Positions 7,626-17,786 of a stretch of 64,000 nt of DNA are shown piece by piece. Position 1 is the first letter of the stretch. Each line of letters begins with the position of its first letter. The stretch covers positions 1,808,501 to 1,872,500 of the forward strand of contig NZ_CP018187.1 of assembly GCF_009738225.1 (NCBI RefSeq), read 5' to 3'. The notes beneath the pieces were generated by a model. That model saw nothing but the letters and a program-made list of their open reading frames with translations. It was not told the origin of the DNA and searched no databases. This stretch comes from Streptococcus salivarius (GTDB lineage: Bacteria; Bacillota; Bacilli; Lactobacillales; Streptococcaceae). The position numbers and the translations under genes were made by a program.

Positions 7626-9854
7626 TTAGACTTTGCGACGTTTGAGGCGCAGAGCATTGAGGACGACTGAGACAGAGCTAAAGCTCATAGCCAGTCCTGC
7701 TATCATTGGGTCAAGAAGCGGGCCACCAAAGAGGTGGAGGACACCCATGGCCACTGGGATAGACAGGATATTGTAGATAAAGGCCCAGAAGAGGTTCTCT
7801 TTAATCGTTGTGATAGTTGCTTGACTAATTTTCAGAGCCTTAACGACATCCATGAGGTTTGGTTTCATAAGGACCATATCGGCACTTTCCATGGCAATAT
7901 CTGTCCCTGAACCCATGGCAATACCGATATCAGCAGTCGCAAGGGCTGGGGCATCATTGATACCATCACCAACCATGATGACTGATTTTCCTTCTGCCTG
8001 AAGGTCGCTAATCACCCTAGATTTCTCTTGCGGAAGCACTTGACTGATAACACGCTTGATACCAACCTTTTGAGCGATGGCTTGGGCTGTTTGGTCATTA
8101 TCACCAGTCAACATGATGACTTCCTTGCCCATTTGATGAAGAGCTGCCACCATATCAGCACTATCTGCTTTAACCTGATCAGCTACACCAAAAAGTCCGA
8201 TTAACTTACTATCTTCAGCTAGGAAAATTGGTGTCTGACCATCAGCTGTCAAGCTTTGGAAATCAGCTTGTGCTGAAGTCAAGTCGACTTTTTCATCAGC
8301 CATAAGGGTTTGATTCCCAGCTAGATAAGTTTTTCCTGCATAGCTTGCAGTTAGTCCTCGTCCAGTCAAACTTGAGAAATTGTCCATCTCCAACAAGTCC
8401 AAGTTAGCATTTTCTGCTGCCACAAGGATGGCTTGACCCAAAGGGTGTTCGGACTTGGCTTCCAAGGATGCCAAAAGTTGCAAGGCTGCTCCGCTATTGC
8501 CATAAGAATAGCTAGAAACGAGCTGAGGTTTACCCTGAGTAATGGTTCCTGTCTTGTCAAAAACGAGGACATCAGCCTTATGAGCTAACTCGAGCACATC
8601 TCCACGCTTGTAGAGAATACCGTGTTCAGCACCAAGTCCTGTACCAACCATGATGGCTGTCGGTGTCGCAAGTCCCAATGCACATGGACAAGCAATAACC
8701 AAGACGCTGACTGCTACAGTCATAGCGAAGGTAAAGGTTTGTCCCATGATAAAGTACCAGAAGAGACCTGAAACAAGGGCGATAGCCATGACAACGGGAA
8801 CAAAGACCGCTGACACCTGATCGGCAATCTTGGCAATAGGAGCCTTGGTTTGTTGGGCATCCTCAACCAATTTGATGATTTGGGAAAGCAAGGTGTCCTT
8901 ACCAATCTTTTCCGCCTCATAAATCAGACTACCTTGACCATTAATAGAACCTGCAAATACTGGTTTACCAGCAGATTTTTCAATAGGAAGTGACTCACCT
9001 GTAAGCATACTCTCATCAATAGCAGAGCTACCAGAAATTACCTGACCATCCACGGCTATCTTTTCCCCAGGTTTGACCAAAATATGGTCACCAAGAACAA
9101 CCTTATCCACAGGAAGCTTGACTTCCTTACCTTCACGAAGGACAGTTGCTTCCTTGGCTGACAAGTGCATAAGTTTCTTAATAGCTTCTGAAGTTCGACC
9201 CTTAGAGAGGGTTTCAAAATACTTACCTAGAGTAATCAGGGTCAAGATAACGGCCACTGACTCGAAATAAAGTTGGTGGACGTGATGGGCATGCCCCAAA
9301 GAAATGTGGTAAGTACCATAGAGACTATAAAGAAAGGCTGCCGATGTTGCCAAGGCTACCAAGGCATCCATATTAGGGTGACCCTTGGCCAAGGTACGAA
9401 AACCATTACTATAGAAGGAACGGCCCAGCCACATGACGGGCACTGTCAAAACTAGCAAAACCAAGGCATAAGTCAAGGCTGCATGATGAGGAGACAAGAA
9501 GTTTGGCACAGGTAGACCGACCATTGGACCCATAGCTAGATAAAAGAGGGGAACGGTGAAGATTGATGACCAAACGAGACGCTCACGCACCTTGTGAATC
9601 TTGTCTTCTTCACGTTCTTCCTGACTTTTAGCTGTCTCTGGATTGTAGACTTCAGCCTCATAACCAGCGTCAGCCACAGCTTTTTCAATAGCTTCTGGAC
9701 TAACCTTATCCCCAGCATAATCCACAGACATTTTTTCGGTGGTTAGGTTGACCACAGCCTTGTCCACACCATCCAACTTATTAACAGCATTTTCAACATT
9801 GGCTACACAGGATGCACAGGTCATCCCATTAACCACAAAGGTTTCTTTTGCCAT
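7626..9854 (-). CDS. copA: Copper-exporting P1B-type ATPase
   Basis: Pumps Cu(I) across the cytoplasmic membrane. An in-frame TTG/ATG region upstream exists, but ATG 9854 (MAKETFVVNG) has GGAGGTGAT 6 bases before it; 742 residues. An N-terminal metal-binding domain carries GMTCASC. The transmembrane metal site CPC is in VIACPCALGLATPTA; the phosphorylation motif is FDKTGTITQGKP; the HP motif is SEHPLGQA; the hinge is GDGINDAPAL. Only one metal-binding domain is present. It follows the copY stop by two bases and is controlled by the cop promoter at 10320-10385. Confidence 0.95.
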   Translation of the reverse strand: MAKETFVVNGMTCASCVANVENAVNKLDGVDKAVVNLTTEKMSVDYAGDKVSPEAIEKAVADAGYEAEVYNPETAKSQEEREEDKIHKVRERLVWSSIFTVPLFYLAMGPMVGLPVPNFLSPHHAALTYALVLLVLTVPVMWLGRSFYSNGFRTLAKGHPNMDALVALATSAAFLYSLYGTYHISLGHAHHVHQLYFESVAVILTLITLGKYFETLSKGRTSEAIKKLMHLSAKEATVLREGKEVKLPVDKVVLGDHILVKPGEKIAVDGQVISGSSAIDESMLTGESLPIEKSAGKPVFAGSINGQGSLIYEAEKIGKDTLLSQIIKLVEDAQQTKAPIAKIADQVSAVFVPVVMAIALVSGLFWYFIMGQTFTFAMTVAVSVLVIACPCALGLATPTAIMVGTGLGAEHGILYKRGDVLELAHKADVLVFDKTGTITQGKPQLVSSYSYGNSGAALQLLASLEAKSEHPLGQAILVAAENANLDLLEMDNFSSLTGRGLTASYAGKTYLAGNQTLMADEKVDLTSAQADFQSLTADGQTPIFLAEDSKLIGLFGVADQVKADSADMVAALHQMGKEVIMLTGDNDQTAQAIAQKVGIKRVISQVLPQEKSRVISDLQAEGKSVIMVGDGINDAPALATADIGIAMGSGTDIAMESADMVLMKPNLMDVVKALKISQATITTIKENLFWAFIYNILSIPVAMGVLHLFGGPLLDPMIAGLAMSFSSVSVVLNALRLKRRKV

Positions 9855-9856
9855 TC

Positions 9857-10288
9857 CTATATCACCTCCATATGATGCCCACAAGCACATTGGCCAGGCA
9901 CACAGTCACAAACCACCTGATCCACAAGTTCTTTTGCTGCAAGCAAGGCCTGTAACTTATCCACATCGGCTTGGGTCATCGGCGTCTTTGCCATGAGTTG
10001 ACCCAACAAATCGCTATGTTTGGTCAAACAAATCTTGTCAAAAACAGCTTCTAAAGCCTGAAAATTCGCCTCATCTTCCCCCAAGCTAGCTTGATAGATA
10101 AACCCTCGTCCTTGACGCTGACTGGTTAGATAACCCTTGTCCGCCAAACGTCCAATCAAGGTCTTTACTGTCGAAGCCGACCAGTCTAGCTTCTTAGATA
10201 GAATTGCTATAATCTCTGAAGAAGTCGCTTGCCCCTTAGCCCAGAGCACTCGCATGACTTCCCATTCCGCAGATGAAATTGTCAGCAT
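9857..10288 (-). CDS. copY: Copper-responsive transcriptional repressor, BlaI/CopY family
   Basis: Winged-helix repressor, 143 residues, with helix-turn-helix SSAEWEVMRVLWAKGQATSS at the start and WSASTVKTLIGRLADKG. The C-terminal CxCxxxxCxC motif (CDCVPGQCAC) binds Zn, or Cu(I), which releases it from DNA. An extra CGHH follows that cluster. It is the first gene of the cop operon and autoregulated through cop boxes that flank its own promoter. Confidence 0.94.
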   Translation of the reverse strand: MLTISSAEWEVMRVLWAKGQATSSEIIAILSKKLDWSASTVKTLIGRLADKGYLTSQRQGRGFIYQASLGEDEANFQALEAVFDKICLTKHSDLLGQLMAKTPMTQADVDKLQALLAAKELVDQVVCDCVPGQCACGHHMEVI

Positions 10289-10319
10289 GATAGTTCCTTT
10301 CTGAATGTTATTATTTGTT

Positions 10320-10385
10320 TACGTTTGTAGATTTATTTTAACACTATCGCAAAAGTGTGTCAAGAGTTTTTTGTCTACATTTGTA
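10320..10385 (-). promoter_or_regulatory. cop promoter with two cop boxes
   Basis: On the minus strand TTGACA (10358-10363) and TAAAAT (10335-10340) are separated by exactly 17 bases. A perfect cop box TACATTTGTA (10376-10385) lies upstream of the -35. A one-mismatch box TACGTTTGTA (10320-10329) lies just downstream of the -10. The consensus TACAnnTGTA is the known CopY operator. Confidence 0.9.
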
Positions 10386-10406
10386 GATTTATTTTAAAAA
10401 AACAAA

Positions 10407-10422
10407 CACCTCCTAAGAGGTG
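10407..10422 (-). terminator. Terminator of the 53-codon gene
   Basis: Minus-strand hairpin CACCTC-TTAG-GAGGTG followed by TTTGTTTTTTT. It lies between the small ORF and the cop promoter and insulates copper control from upstream reading. Confidence 0.75.
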
Positions 10423-10432
10423 CCTCACTTTA

Positions 10433-10594
10433 CTAAGATAAAATTGAGTTGACAAGGCTACGGCCAAAATCCCTGCCTTCAACATACAAAAATTTAAACA
10501 TGCCAGGGTAAATAAAAGCCAAACAAATAATCATAAAGAGTATTGCTAGAGCTTTCTTGTGTGATAGAAAGAATGAAAAAATATAATCAATCAT
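10433..10594 (-). CDS. Small membrane protein, 53 residues
   Basis: Not recognised. ATG 10594 to TAG 10433. The sequence begins MIDYIFSFFLSHKKALAI and has one strong hydrophobic segment (about residues 14-30), then FKFLYVEGRDFGRSL. A GAGAGGG lies 12 bases before the ATG (long spacing). It is followed at once by a good terminator, which supports a real transcript. Small peptides of this type next to another small membrane protein recall bacteriocin-immunity style genes, but there is no specific match. Confidence 0.5.
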   Translation of the reverse strand: MIDYIFSFFLSHKKALAILFMIICLAFIYPGMFKFLYVEGRDFGRSLVNSILS

Positions 10595-10664
10595 GTTCAG
10601 TGATGCCCTCTCTTCCTTTCTTTTTAGTTATAAAATCATTCTATAGCTTCCAAAAAGAAAAAAA

Positions 10665-10684
10665 TAGTGACATAGATGTCACTA
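10665..10684 (-). terminator. Terminator of the 45-codon gene
   Basis: Perfect 9-bp palindrome TAGTGACAT / ATGTCACTA with a 2-base centre (inner pairs probably open into a small loop) and seven T residues after it on the minus strand. Confidence 0.75.
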
Positions 10685-10718
10685 AACAGGCTTATTCATT
10701 CCATACGAGATTTAACCC

Positions 10719-10856
10719 TCAGCTTAAGCCCTTGTAGAGATATAAGACACCAACCACAAGGAAAATCAGTGCATAGTGATTCTCTCCACGATAGAAAAAT
10801 AGTAAGGCTCCTATTAAGAAACAGACTCCTAGTATTACCCTTAATGATACTTTCAT
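10719..10856 (-). CDS. Small two-segment membrane protein, 45 residues
   Basis: Not recognised. ATG 10856 has an excellent ribosome site (AAAGGAGGTAG, 6-base spacing) and the frame ends at TGA 10719. The protein, MKVSLRVILGVCFLIG..., consists of two hydrophobic helices joined by FYRGENHY. A dedicated terminator follows. The strong ribosome site and terminator make expression likely despite the small size. Confidence 0.65.
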   Translation of the reverse strand: MKVSLRVILGVCFLIGALLFFYRGENHYALIFLVVGVLYLYKGLS

Positions 10857-10988
10857 TTGTCTACCTCCTTTCTATAAGTGGGATGAAAATAAAAACCAGA
10901 GATAAATTTAATTGCCACTATTCACCCATAGTATAATACTGGAAACTAAGAAAATCAAATCATCCCCAAGAATGTTTTTGATAAAAAA

Positions 10989-11008
10989 CACTCCCCATTT
11001 CTGGAGAG
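10989..11008 (-). terminator. Terminator of the trp operon
   Basis: Minus-strand stem CTCTCC / GGGGAG with a 6-base loop, then TGTTTTTTA; located 10 bases after the trpA stop. Confidence 0.65.
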
Positions 11009-11017
11009 CATCATCTT

Positions 11018-11800
11018 CTATTTTTCAAAATGTGAACCGAATGTAACAAATTCTGCGACTTCTTTTTCCTTACCGTCGTGAAGGTCACGGACAATTTTTG
11101 ATCCTACGATAACACCGTCTGATACAGCGTTAAAGCGTTTGATGTCGTCCTCTGTTGACACACCAAAACCTGTGAGAACTGGAATGTCTGCATGGGCAGT
11201 CAAGTTAGCCAAGTGTTTGTCAAGGTCATCACGGTAATTACCAGTCTTACCTGTGACACCATTGATGGCAACGGCGTAGATAAAGCCTTCTGCACCATCA
11301 ATCAACTGTTTCTGACGGTCAATACCTGTAGTCAAGCTCACCAAAGGCACGAGAGCAATATCACTATCTTTCAAATAAGGGGTAATAAAGTCAGCGTGTT
11401 CGTCTGGCAAATCAGGAATAATGAGCCCCTTGACAGATGTCTCTGCAAGATCCTTAACAAAGGCTTCAATACCATATTGATAAACTGGATTGATGTAGGT
11501 CATGATAACCAAAGGCACCTGTGTTTTTTGTTCTTGGAGCTTCTTGATGATAGCTGTTAAAGTCACATCTTTAGCCAAACTACGTTGTCCTGCTAGTTCA
11601 ATAACGGGACCATCGGCCACAGGGTCTGACCATGGAATACCCACCTCAATAGCTGAGACACCACTATTTTCCAAGAGAGCTATGGTCTCAAAGAGTCCGT
11701 CTAGACCTTTAGCATGGTCACCCGCCATGATGTAAGGTACGAAAATACCGCGTTTACTGTCTTTGATAGCTTGTAGGTGTTTTGTTAGTGTTTTTGTCAT
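11018..11800 (-). CDS. trpA: Tryptophan synthase alpha subunit
   Basis: Cleaves indole-3-glycerol phosphate to indole and glyceraldehyde-3-phosphate; indole is channelled to TrpB. 260 residues, TIM barrel, with the catalytic Glu in [22 protein letters not shown], the Asp in IIPDLPDEH and the phosphate loop [12 protein letters not shown]. Last gene of the trp operon, three bases after the trpB stop codon. Confidence 0.96.
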   Translation of the reverse strand: MTKTLTKHLQAIKDSKRGIFVPYIMAGDHAKGLDGLFETIALLENSGVSAIEVGIPWSDPVADGPVIELAGQRSLAKDVTLTAIIKKLQEQKTQVPLVIMTYINPVYQYGIEAFVKDLAETSVKGLIIPDLPDEHADFITPYLKDSDIALVPLVSLTTGIDRQKQLIDGAEGFIYAVAINGVTGKTGNYRDDLDKHLANLTAHADIPVLTGFGVSTEDDIKRFNAVSDGVIVGSKIVRDLHDGKEKEVAEFVTFGSHFEK

Positions 11801-11803
11801 GGT

Positions 11804-13012
11804 TTATTTCCCTTCTGCTTCAGCTTCGAAACGTTCTTTAACCTGCATAACGTCCTTGTCCCCACGACCTGAGAGGCAGACGATAAGGCTTTGGTCTGGC
11901 GACATCTTAGCTGCCACTTTTTGCGCAAGTGCAATGGCATGGCTAGACTCAAGAGCTGGGATAATACCTTCTAAACGTGACAGAAGTTTGAAGCCTTCAA
12001 GAGCTTCTTCGTCTGTGATAGAGTCGTAAGTTGCACGTCCAATTTCGTTGAAATAACAGTGCTCAGGACCAACCCCTGGGTAATCCAGACCAGCTGAGAT
12101 AGAGAAGGCTTCCATGATTTGACCGTGAGCATCTTGGAGAACATCCATAAGCGCTCCATGAAGGATACCTGGACGGCCTTTGGCAAAGGTTGCGGCATGT
12201 TTTTCAGTATCAAGCCCCAAACCAGAAGCTTCAGCACCATACATAGCTACTGATTTATTATTAACAAATGGGTAGAACATACCGATAGCATTTGAACCAC
12301 CACCGATACAAGCCATTACAGCATCAGGCAATTTACCGCCAGAAATCTCTGCATATTGGCGTTTGGCTTCACGACCAATGACAGATTGGAAGTCACGAAC
12401 AATTTCTGGGAATGGTGCAGGACCAAGGGCAGATCCCATGATGTAGTGCGTATCCTCGATACCTGCAACCCAAGCACGAAGGGCTGCATTTACAGCATCC
12501 TTAAGCACGCGCGAACCATCTGTCACGCTAAATACCTTGGCACCAAGCAATTCCATACGGAAAACGTTAAGCGCCTGACGTTTAACATCTTCTTCACCCA
12601 TATAGATCGTACAGTCCATATCAAAAAGGGCTGCGGCTGTCGCTGTTGCAACACCGTGTTGACCTGCACCCGTTTCAGCGATGATTTTCTTCTTGCCCAT
12701 ACGTTTGGCAAGCAAAACTTGACCAAGGGCATTATTAATCTTGTGGGCACCTGTGTGGTTAAGGTCCTCACGTTTAAGATAAATTTGCGCTCCACCAATA
12801 TGATCGGTCAAACGTTTGGCGTGGTAAAGAGGTGTTTCACGTCCCACATAGTTTTTGAGAAGGTCATCCAATTCCGCTTGGAAACTTGGATCTTCCTTGG
12901 CTTCACGATAGGCCTTGTCCAATTCAATAACGGCTGTCATCAGCGTTTCTGGAACGAACTGACCACCGAATTTTCCGTAAAATCCTTTTGCATCAGGTTG
13001 TTGATATGTCAT
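11804..13012 (-). CDS. trpB: Tryptophan synthase beta subunit
   Basis: PLP-dependent condensation of indole with serine to tryptophan, in complex with TrpA. 402 residues, the usual length. The PLP lysine lies in [31 protein letters not shown] phosphate loop is seen as [15 protein letters not shown]; the C-terminal SGRGDKD is conserved. The ATG overlaps the trpF stop (ATGA), so the two are translationally coupled. Confidence 0.97.
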   Translation of the reverse strand: MTYQQPDAKGFYGKFGGQFVPETLMTAVIELDKAYREAKEDPSFQAELDDLLKNYVGRETPLYHAKRLTDHIGGAQIYLKREDLNHTGAHKINNALGQVLLAKRMGKKKIIAETGAGQHGVATATAAALFDMDCTIYMGEEDVKRQALNVFRMELLGAKVFSVTDGSRVLKDAVNAALRAWVAGIEDTHYIMGSALGPAPFPEIVRDFQSVIGREAKRQYAEISGGKLPDAVMACIGGGSNAIGMFYPFVNNKSVAMYGAEASGLGLDTEKHAATFAKGRPGILHGALMDVLQDAHGQIMEAFSISAGLDYPGVGPEHCYFNEIGRATYDSITDEEALEGFKLLSRLEGIIPALESSHAIALAQKVAAKMSPDQSLIVCLSGRGDKDVMQVKERFEAEAEGK

Positions 13013-13590
13013 GCTTTCACTCTTTCTATAAATGCTTTAATCTTGTCTAAATCTTTGTGACCATCTGTTTCGACACCTGAGGACACATCTAAGGCATAGG
13101 GCTGGAAAGTTTCCTTGGCCTCTGCCACATTGTCCACAGTCAAGCCACCAGCGATGAAATAGTACTGCTCAATCTGCTTGTCAGCCAAAAGCTGCCAGTC
13201 AAAGGTCTGGCCACTACCAGCAATGGGAGCATCAAAGAGAAGATAATCCGCCTGGCTCTTGACTTGAGAATCGCTATCCGAAATCTGAATAGCTCGAATA
13301 ACTGGTACTGAAATCTTTGGAATCAGGTCTTCATCAAAAGCTCCATGAATCTGAACGATATCTAAGGGAACCTGACCAATTGCTTCTTCCAGTTCTTCAA
13401 GACTTGGTGAGACAAAGACACCGACGATTTTTGTCTGGCCTGTCACCCCTTTAGCTAGCTCGTGAGCTTGTTCAAGACTCACTTGACGCGTGCTCTTGGC
13501 GAACACAAAGCCAATGTAGTCAGCACCAGCTTCAACTGCAGTTGCTACCGCTTCTGGTGTCGATAGTCCACAAATTTTAACCTTTGTCAA
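13009..13590 (-). CDS. trpF: Phosphoribosylanthranilate isomerase
   Basis: Isomerises N-(5'-phosphoribosyl)anthranilate to CdRP. The family N-terminus [13 protein letters not shown] is preceded by TTG at 13590 (LTKVKICG), which has AAGGAG 7 bases upstream. I therefore choose a TTG start, giving 193 residues. A longer frame from 13620 begins inside the end of trpC and lacks a ribosome site. The start overlaps the trpC stop by 14 bases. Other family marks: [15 protein letters not shown] and the C-terminal DVSSGVET. Confidence 0.93.
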   Translation of the reverse strand: MTKVKICGLSTPEAVATAVEAGADYIGFVFAKSTRQVSLEQAHELAKGVTGQTKIVGVFVSPSLEELEEAIGQVPLDIVQIHGAFDEDLIPKISVPVIRAIQISDSDSQVKSQADYLLFDAPIAGSGQTFDWQLLADKQIEQYYFIAGGLTVDNVAEAKETFQPYALDVSSGVETDGHKDLDKIKAFIERVKA

Positions 13591-14344
13591 TTTGCAACTC
13601 CTTGACCTTTTCAGCCACATTTTCAGCTGTCATAAGGGCAGTTCCTACTAGAATCCCATTAAAATATGGGGCAACTAAGGCAGCATCCTGACCTGTAAAA
13701 ATAGCCGACTCAGAAATATAAACAGGCTTGTCCTTGAAATGCGTTGATAACTCAAGACTGGTGTTGATATCTGTCTCAAAAGTGACCAAATTACGGTTGT
13801 TAACGCCGATAATCTCAGCACCAATACGATGAGCAACTTCCAATTCTGGCAGATTATGCGTTTCAACCAAGACTTCCAAGCCAAGGCTTGTCGCAAAATC
13901 GTAGAGCTCCTTGAGGCGAGCCTCTGGCAAGGCCGCTATAATCAAGAGAATGACTGTCGCACCCGAATTACGACTACGCACAATCTGTTTCTCATCAATA
14001 ATGAAGTCCTTAGCCAAGGTTGGAATAGCCACCTGTGACGAAATTTCTTTCAAATAGGAAATATCCCCCTTGAAGAAAACCTCATCCGTCAAAACAGAAA
14101 TCATGGCTGCCCCATTTTCTTCATAGGTCTTGGCCTGAGCCACAATATCCACATCTAGGTTAATATCACCCATGCTTGGACTGGCTTTTTTCACTTCAGA
14201 AATAATTTGAAGCTTGTTTTGATTTGACTTGAGAAAATCATAAAGACGATAGGTCTGACGTAAGGGCTGCAAGTCTTCCATGACCAACTGGGCCACTTCT
14301 TTTTCTTTTTGTTCTAAGATTGTTGGGAGAAAGGCTTTACTCAT
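13577..14344 (-). CDS. trpC: Indole-3-glycerol phosphate synthase
   Basis: Ring closure of CdRP to indole-3-glycerol phosphate. 255 residues. Signatures: [51 protein letters not shown] and GVNNRNL. The ATG overlaps the trpD stop by four bases (ATGA). Confidence 0.96.
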   Translation of the reverse strand: MSKAFLPTILEQKEKEVAQLVMEDLQPLRQTYRLYDFLKSNQNKLQIISEVKKASPSMGDINLDVDIVAQAKTYEENGAAMISVLTDEVFFKGDISYLKEISSQVAIPTLAKDFIIDEKQIVRSRNSGATVILLIIAALPEARLKELYDFATSLGLEVLVETHNLPELEVAHRIGAEIIGVNNRNLVTFETDINTSLELSTHFKDKPVYISESAIFTGQDAALVAPYFNGILVGTALMTAENVAEKVKELQIDKG

Positions 14345-15345
14345 ACTTGTACCTCTTGGAGTTGGCGAAGTTTTTCTAGGGCTGAGCCATCCGCAATCAA
14401 TTGACGAGCAAGCTCAACACCTTCCTTAATAGTCTCAACCTTACCATTGGCAAAGAAGCCGAGACCTGCATTAAGCACTGTTGTTTCAAGATAAGGACTA
14501 GCTTCATTTTTCAAGACACTAAGGAGAATCTCTGCATTTTCCTTGGCATCGCCACCTGTGATGTCAGACAACTCAACCTTTTCCATACCCAAATCTTCAT
14601 AAGTGAAAGTGTGTTGGCTGATGTGACCATCTTCCAAAAGGGTGTAGGTGTTAGTGCCATAGAGGGCAGCTTCGTCCATATTGTCAGGACCTGTGATAAT
14701 AACCGCACGTTTACGTCCCAACTGTTGAATAGCATTAGCAACAATTTCTTGTAATTCCACACGATAGAGCCCCATGAGTTGCGTCTCAAGGTCAAGCGGA
14801 TTAGCCAGTGGCCCAACCAAGTTCATAATCGTTGGAATCCCAAGAGCTTGGCGGGCTGGACCGATAAAACGCATAGCTGGATGCATGGTTTGAGCAAAGA
14901 TAAAGGCCAAACCAACCTCGTCAAGTGCTTTAGATAGGGTTTCTGGTGATGCCGCAACGTTGATTCCAAGGGCTTCAAGCACGTCAGCTGAACCAGATTT
15001 AGAGGAAATCGAACGGTTACCAGCCTTGGCCATACGAATACCGCCTGCTGCTAGAACAAAGCAAACAGTAGTCGAAATGTTGAAGCTATAAGACTGGTCC
15101 CCACCAGTTCCACAGTTACACATAGCATCTGTGAAAGTCTCAGGCAAGACAGTCGCATGTGATTTGAGGGCACGCACAATACCTGTGATTTCGTCTGCTG
15201 TTTCCCCCTTAGTCTTAAGCCCCATAAGGAAGGCAGCAATTTGGCTTTCTGAGACTTCATTTTTGAGAATGCGCTCAAAGACTGCTTGGACTTGATCTTG
15301 AGACAAGTCTTGGCGGTTTGAGATTTGTAGGAATATTTCTTTCAT
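14341..15345 (-). CDS. trpD: Anthranilate phosphoribosyltransferase
   Basis: Joins anthranilate and PRPP. 334 residues; glycine-rich PRPP loop [15 protein letters not shown], followed by [22 protein letters not shown] and the Mg-site DEAALYGTN. It lies 90 bases downstream of trpG and is a separate polypeptide, not the fused TrpGD of some bacteria. Confidence 0.96.
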   Translation of the reverse strand: MKEIFLQISNRQDLSQDQVQAVFERILKNEVSESQIAAFLMGLKTKGETADEITGIVRALKSHATVLPETFTDAMCNCGTGGDQSYSFNISTTVCFVLAAGGIRMAKAGNRSISSKSGSADVLEALGINVAASPETLSKALDEVGLAFIFAQTMHPAMRFIGPARQALGIPTIMNLVGPLANPLDLETQLMGLYRVELQEIVANAIQQLGRKRAVIITGPDNMDEAALYGTNTYTLLEDGHISQHTFTYEDLGMEKVELSDITGGDAKENAEILLSVLKNEASPYLETTVLNAGLGFFANGKVETIKEGVELARQLIADGSALEKLRQLQEVQV

Positions 15346-15434
15346 ATCTGTTTTCCTTTTAAAAACTGTTCAATGTTTTCTGATGCACGCGAGAGATTTT
15401 GAGCGTAGACAAATCTAGTCCAAAGACTGTCCAA

Positions 15435-16001
15435 CTAGCCTGCAACGATTTTTACGAAATTTTCAACCATCTTAAGCCCATCTGGACTTCCGATGCTTTC
15501 TGGGTGGTATTGTAAACCGTAAATAGGTAGCTCCTTATGTTGAATGGCCATGATTTCTTGATCATCAGTTGTGATAGCTGTCACATCAAAGCCCTCTGGC
15601 ATTTGGTCAACAACGATGGAATGGTAACGCATGATTGGGACATCATTGTCGATATCCTTGAAAATAGGCGATGGCGTTTCAAAAGTGATGTTACTTTGTT
15701 TTCCATGCATGACATTTTTAGCCAAGCCAAGTTTACCACCAAAAGTTTCCGCAATAGCCTGATGCCCCAAGCAAATTCCCATCATCGGTTTTTTACCAGC
15801 GAAATCCTTAATCAAGGCTTCCATTTTACCCGCATCAGCTGGCCAACCTGGACCCGGTGAAAAGACTAGCCCGTCAGCTTTTTCCGCCTCTTCATAGAGG
15901 TTCTCATCATCGTTACGCAAGACCTTTACCTCTGTAAATGTCCCTAGGTATTGTGCCAAATTATAGGTAAAAGAGTCATAGTTATCAACTAATAAAATCA
16001 T
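15435..16001 (-). CDS. trpG: Anthranilate synthase glutamine amidotransferase component
   Basis: Class I glutaminase delivering ammonia to TrpE. 188 residues starting MILLVDNYDSFTYNLAQYL. The catalytic Cys is in GICLGHQAIAETFGGK, and the His/Glu pair in QYHPESIGSPDG. The start overlaps the trpE stop (ATGA). A role shared with folate synthesis (PabA) is possible, since many Firmicutes use one amidotransferase for both. Confidence 0.95.
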   Translation of the reverse strand: MILLVDNYDSFTYNLAQYLGTFTEVKVLRNDDENLYEEAEKADGLVFSPGPGWPADAGKMEALIKDFAGKKPMMGICLGHQAIAETFGGKLGLAKNVMHGKQSNITFETPSPIFKDIDNDVPIMRYHSIVVDQMPEGFDVTAITTDDQEIMAIQHKELPIYGLQYHPESIGSPDGLKMVENFVKIVAG

Positions 16002-17353
16002 TGGGCATCTCCTATTCTTGTCATAGCTTTCGCCTTGTTAATCGTTTCGTAAAATTCATTTTCAGGAACACTATCATAAACAACACCTGCACCTGCTTGA
16101 ACATAGGCTTTTTGATTTTTGAGAATCATGGTACGGATGGCAATGGCAAAGTCCATATCTCCTGTCGCAGATAGATAACCAATAGCTCCCGCATAAATAC
16201 CACGTTTTTCCTGCTCAAGCTCATAGATACGACGCATGGCACGAATCTTAGGTGCTCCTGATACGGTTCCAGCTGGTAGGGTTGATTTTAGCGCATCTAG
16301 TGCTGTCAATCCCGGCAAGAGTTGTCCCTTAACCACACTGGTAAGATGCATCACATAGCGGAAATACTCAACCTCCATATACTTGGTCACCTTGACCGTA
16401 CCATTCTTGGCAATCTTACCAATATCATTACGTCCCAAGTCAACCAACATACGGTGTTCCGCAGTTTCTTTGACATCATGTGAGAGTTCATCTGCCAAAG
16501 CAGCGTCTTCCGCCTCATTAGTACCACGAGGGCGAGTTCCAGCAATCGGATTGGTTACCACCTCTCCATTTTTCACTGAAACCAAACTCTCTGGGCTGGC
16601 ACCAATCACCTGATAATCTCCAAAATCGTAGAAATAAAGATAGTTTGATGGGTTGGTCACACGCAAGTTACGGTAATAATCCAAAGGATCTCCCTCAAAG
16701 TCCGCCGAAAAGCGTTGGCTAAGCACACATTGGAACATATCTCCCTCACGAATAAGTTTCTTGGCCTTAGCCACCATATCCATGAAGACTTCTTTTTCGA
16801 TATGATTTGAAAATTGCAAGGCTTGCAAGGCCTGAGGTGTAAACTCGTTTGGCGCCTGAGTCTGGAGATTGGTTACCACCTGACCAAGAGCTTGACGCAC
16901 CGCATCGTTGTCACGACCAGAGTAGATATTGTCTTCAACCACATATACCTTTTCCTTCTTGTGGTCAAAAATCAAATAAGACTCATAGATGAAGAAATGC
17001 ATATCAGGTGTTCCAATCGTATCTTCTGGAATCTCACCGATATTTTCATAGAGACCAATCATGTCATAGCCTGCAAACCCGATAGCACCACCTGCGAAAG
17101 GTAGGTCAGACTTGATGCCCTTGACTGTTACTTGGTCCAAGTATTCGAAAGGATCTTGATCAATCGCCTTACCATTTTCATAAAGAACACCATCCTTGAA
17201 GGTCACTTCAAAGACCGGATTGTAGGCAACAATAGAAAAACGTGCATTTTCCTTCTCACGAGGAATAGATTCAAGGATAACCTTGTGTTCCCCTTGAACA
17301 CGCATATAAGCCAAGATTGGTGTTAAGGTATCGGCTGGTAAAATTTTTCTCAT
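15998..17353 (-). CDS. trpE: Anthranilate synthase component I
   Basis: Converts chorismate to anthranilate with TrpG. I choose ATG 17353 (MRKILPADTLTP) because the upstream in-frame ATG at 17368 overlaps its AAAGGA ribosome site; 451 residues. The C-terminal chorismate-binding domain contains GDMFQCVLSQRF, GASPESL, PIAGTRPRG, HRMLVDLGRNDIG and GTVSGAPKIRAM. The Trp feedback motif region near the N-terminus reads LESIPR rather than the textbook LLES, so I make no claim on feedback control. Confidence 0.95.
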   Translation of the reverse strand: MRKILPADTLTPILAYMRVQGEHKVILESIPREKENARFSIVAYNPVFEVTFKDGVLYENGKAIDQDPFEYLDQVTVKGIKSDLPFAGGAIGFAGYDMIGLYENIGEIPEDTIGTPDMHFFIYESYLIFDHKKEKVYVVEDNIYSGRDNDAVRQALGQVVTNLQTQAPNEFTPQALQALQFSNHIEKEVFMDMVAKAKKLIREGDMFQCVLSQRFSADFEGDPLDYYRNLRVTNPSNYLYFYDFGDYQVIGASPESLVSVKNGEVVTNPIAGTRPRGTNEAEDAALADELSHDVKETAEHRMLVDLGRNDIGKIAKNGTVKVTKYMEVEYFRYVMHLTSVVKGQLLPGLTALDALKSTLPAGTVSGAPKIRAMRRIYELEQEKRGIYAGAIGYLSATGDMDFAIAIRTMILKNQKAYVQAGAGVVYDSVPENEFYETINKAKAMTRIGDAQ

Positions 17354-17432
17354 AATATTTCCTTTCAAACTGGTTTATCGAGAGTAATAAGACTGATGCA
17401 AGGCTCCTTTTATAGGATGTATTGGCACCATA

Positions 17433-17711
17433 TTATTCTTTGTTCACTTTCTCTTCCAAAGCAATAAATGCTTTAATCATGCTTCTCCAAACACTTTCAG
17501 CCACATCTGGAGATAAGCCAAGCTCTAGTGCCTCCTTACGACGGTTTGCTATCACTTGGGCAACACGATCACTAGCCTGGACAGCAACCTTGTCTCCCTT
17601 GGGCTTAAGTCGTCCTGCCTTTTCCACAAGTATTTGACGTTGGGCCAGTAGTCGAAGCAACTGTCTATCAATATTATCAATATCAATTCGAATATCGCTT
17701 AATGCATCCAT
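17433..17711 (-). CDS. Chorismate mutase, AroQ class (monofunctional)
   Basis: Predicted to convert chorismate to prephenate, the branch toward Phe and Tyr. All-helical AroQ domain of 92 residues from ATG 17711 (MDALSDIRIDIDNIDRQLL), with IDxIDxxLLxLLxxR and the downstream Arg/Lys-rich helix. AAAGGTTGGGTATTT precedes the start. It is the first gene after the Trp-type T-box and in the same direction as trpE, 79 bases ahead of it. A chorismate mutase heading a tryptophan operon is unusual because it competes for the same substrate. Confidence 0.88.
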   Translation of the reverse strand: MDALSDIRIDIDNIDRQLLRLLAQRQILVEKAGRLKPKGDKVAVQASDRVAQVIANRRKEALELGLSPDVAESVWRSMIKAFIALEEKVNKE

Positions 17712-17786
17712 AAATACCCAACCTTTCATTGAATAATGAAATAACACTTCTTTAAATATAAAAGTAAACAAAAAACCTCACAGAGA

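Noticed and set aside
12356..13060. 234-codon plus-strand frame opposite trpB
   Set aside because: Antisense shadow of a strongly conserved gene; no start signals or family motifs.
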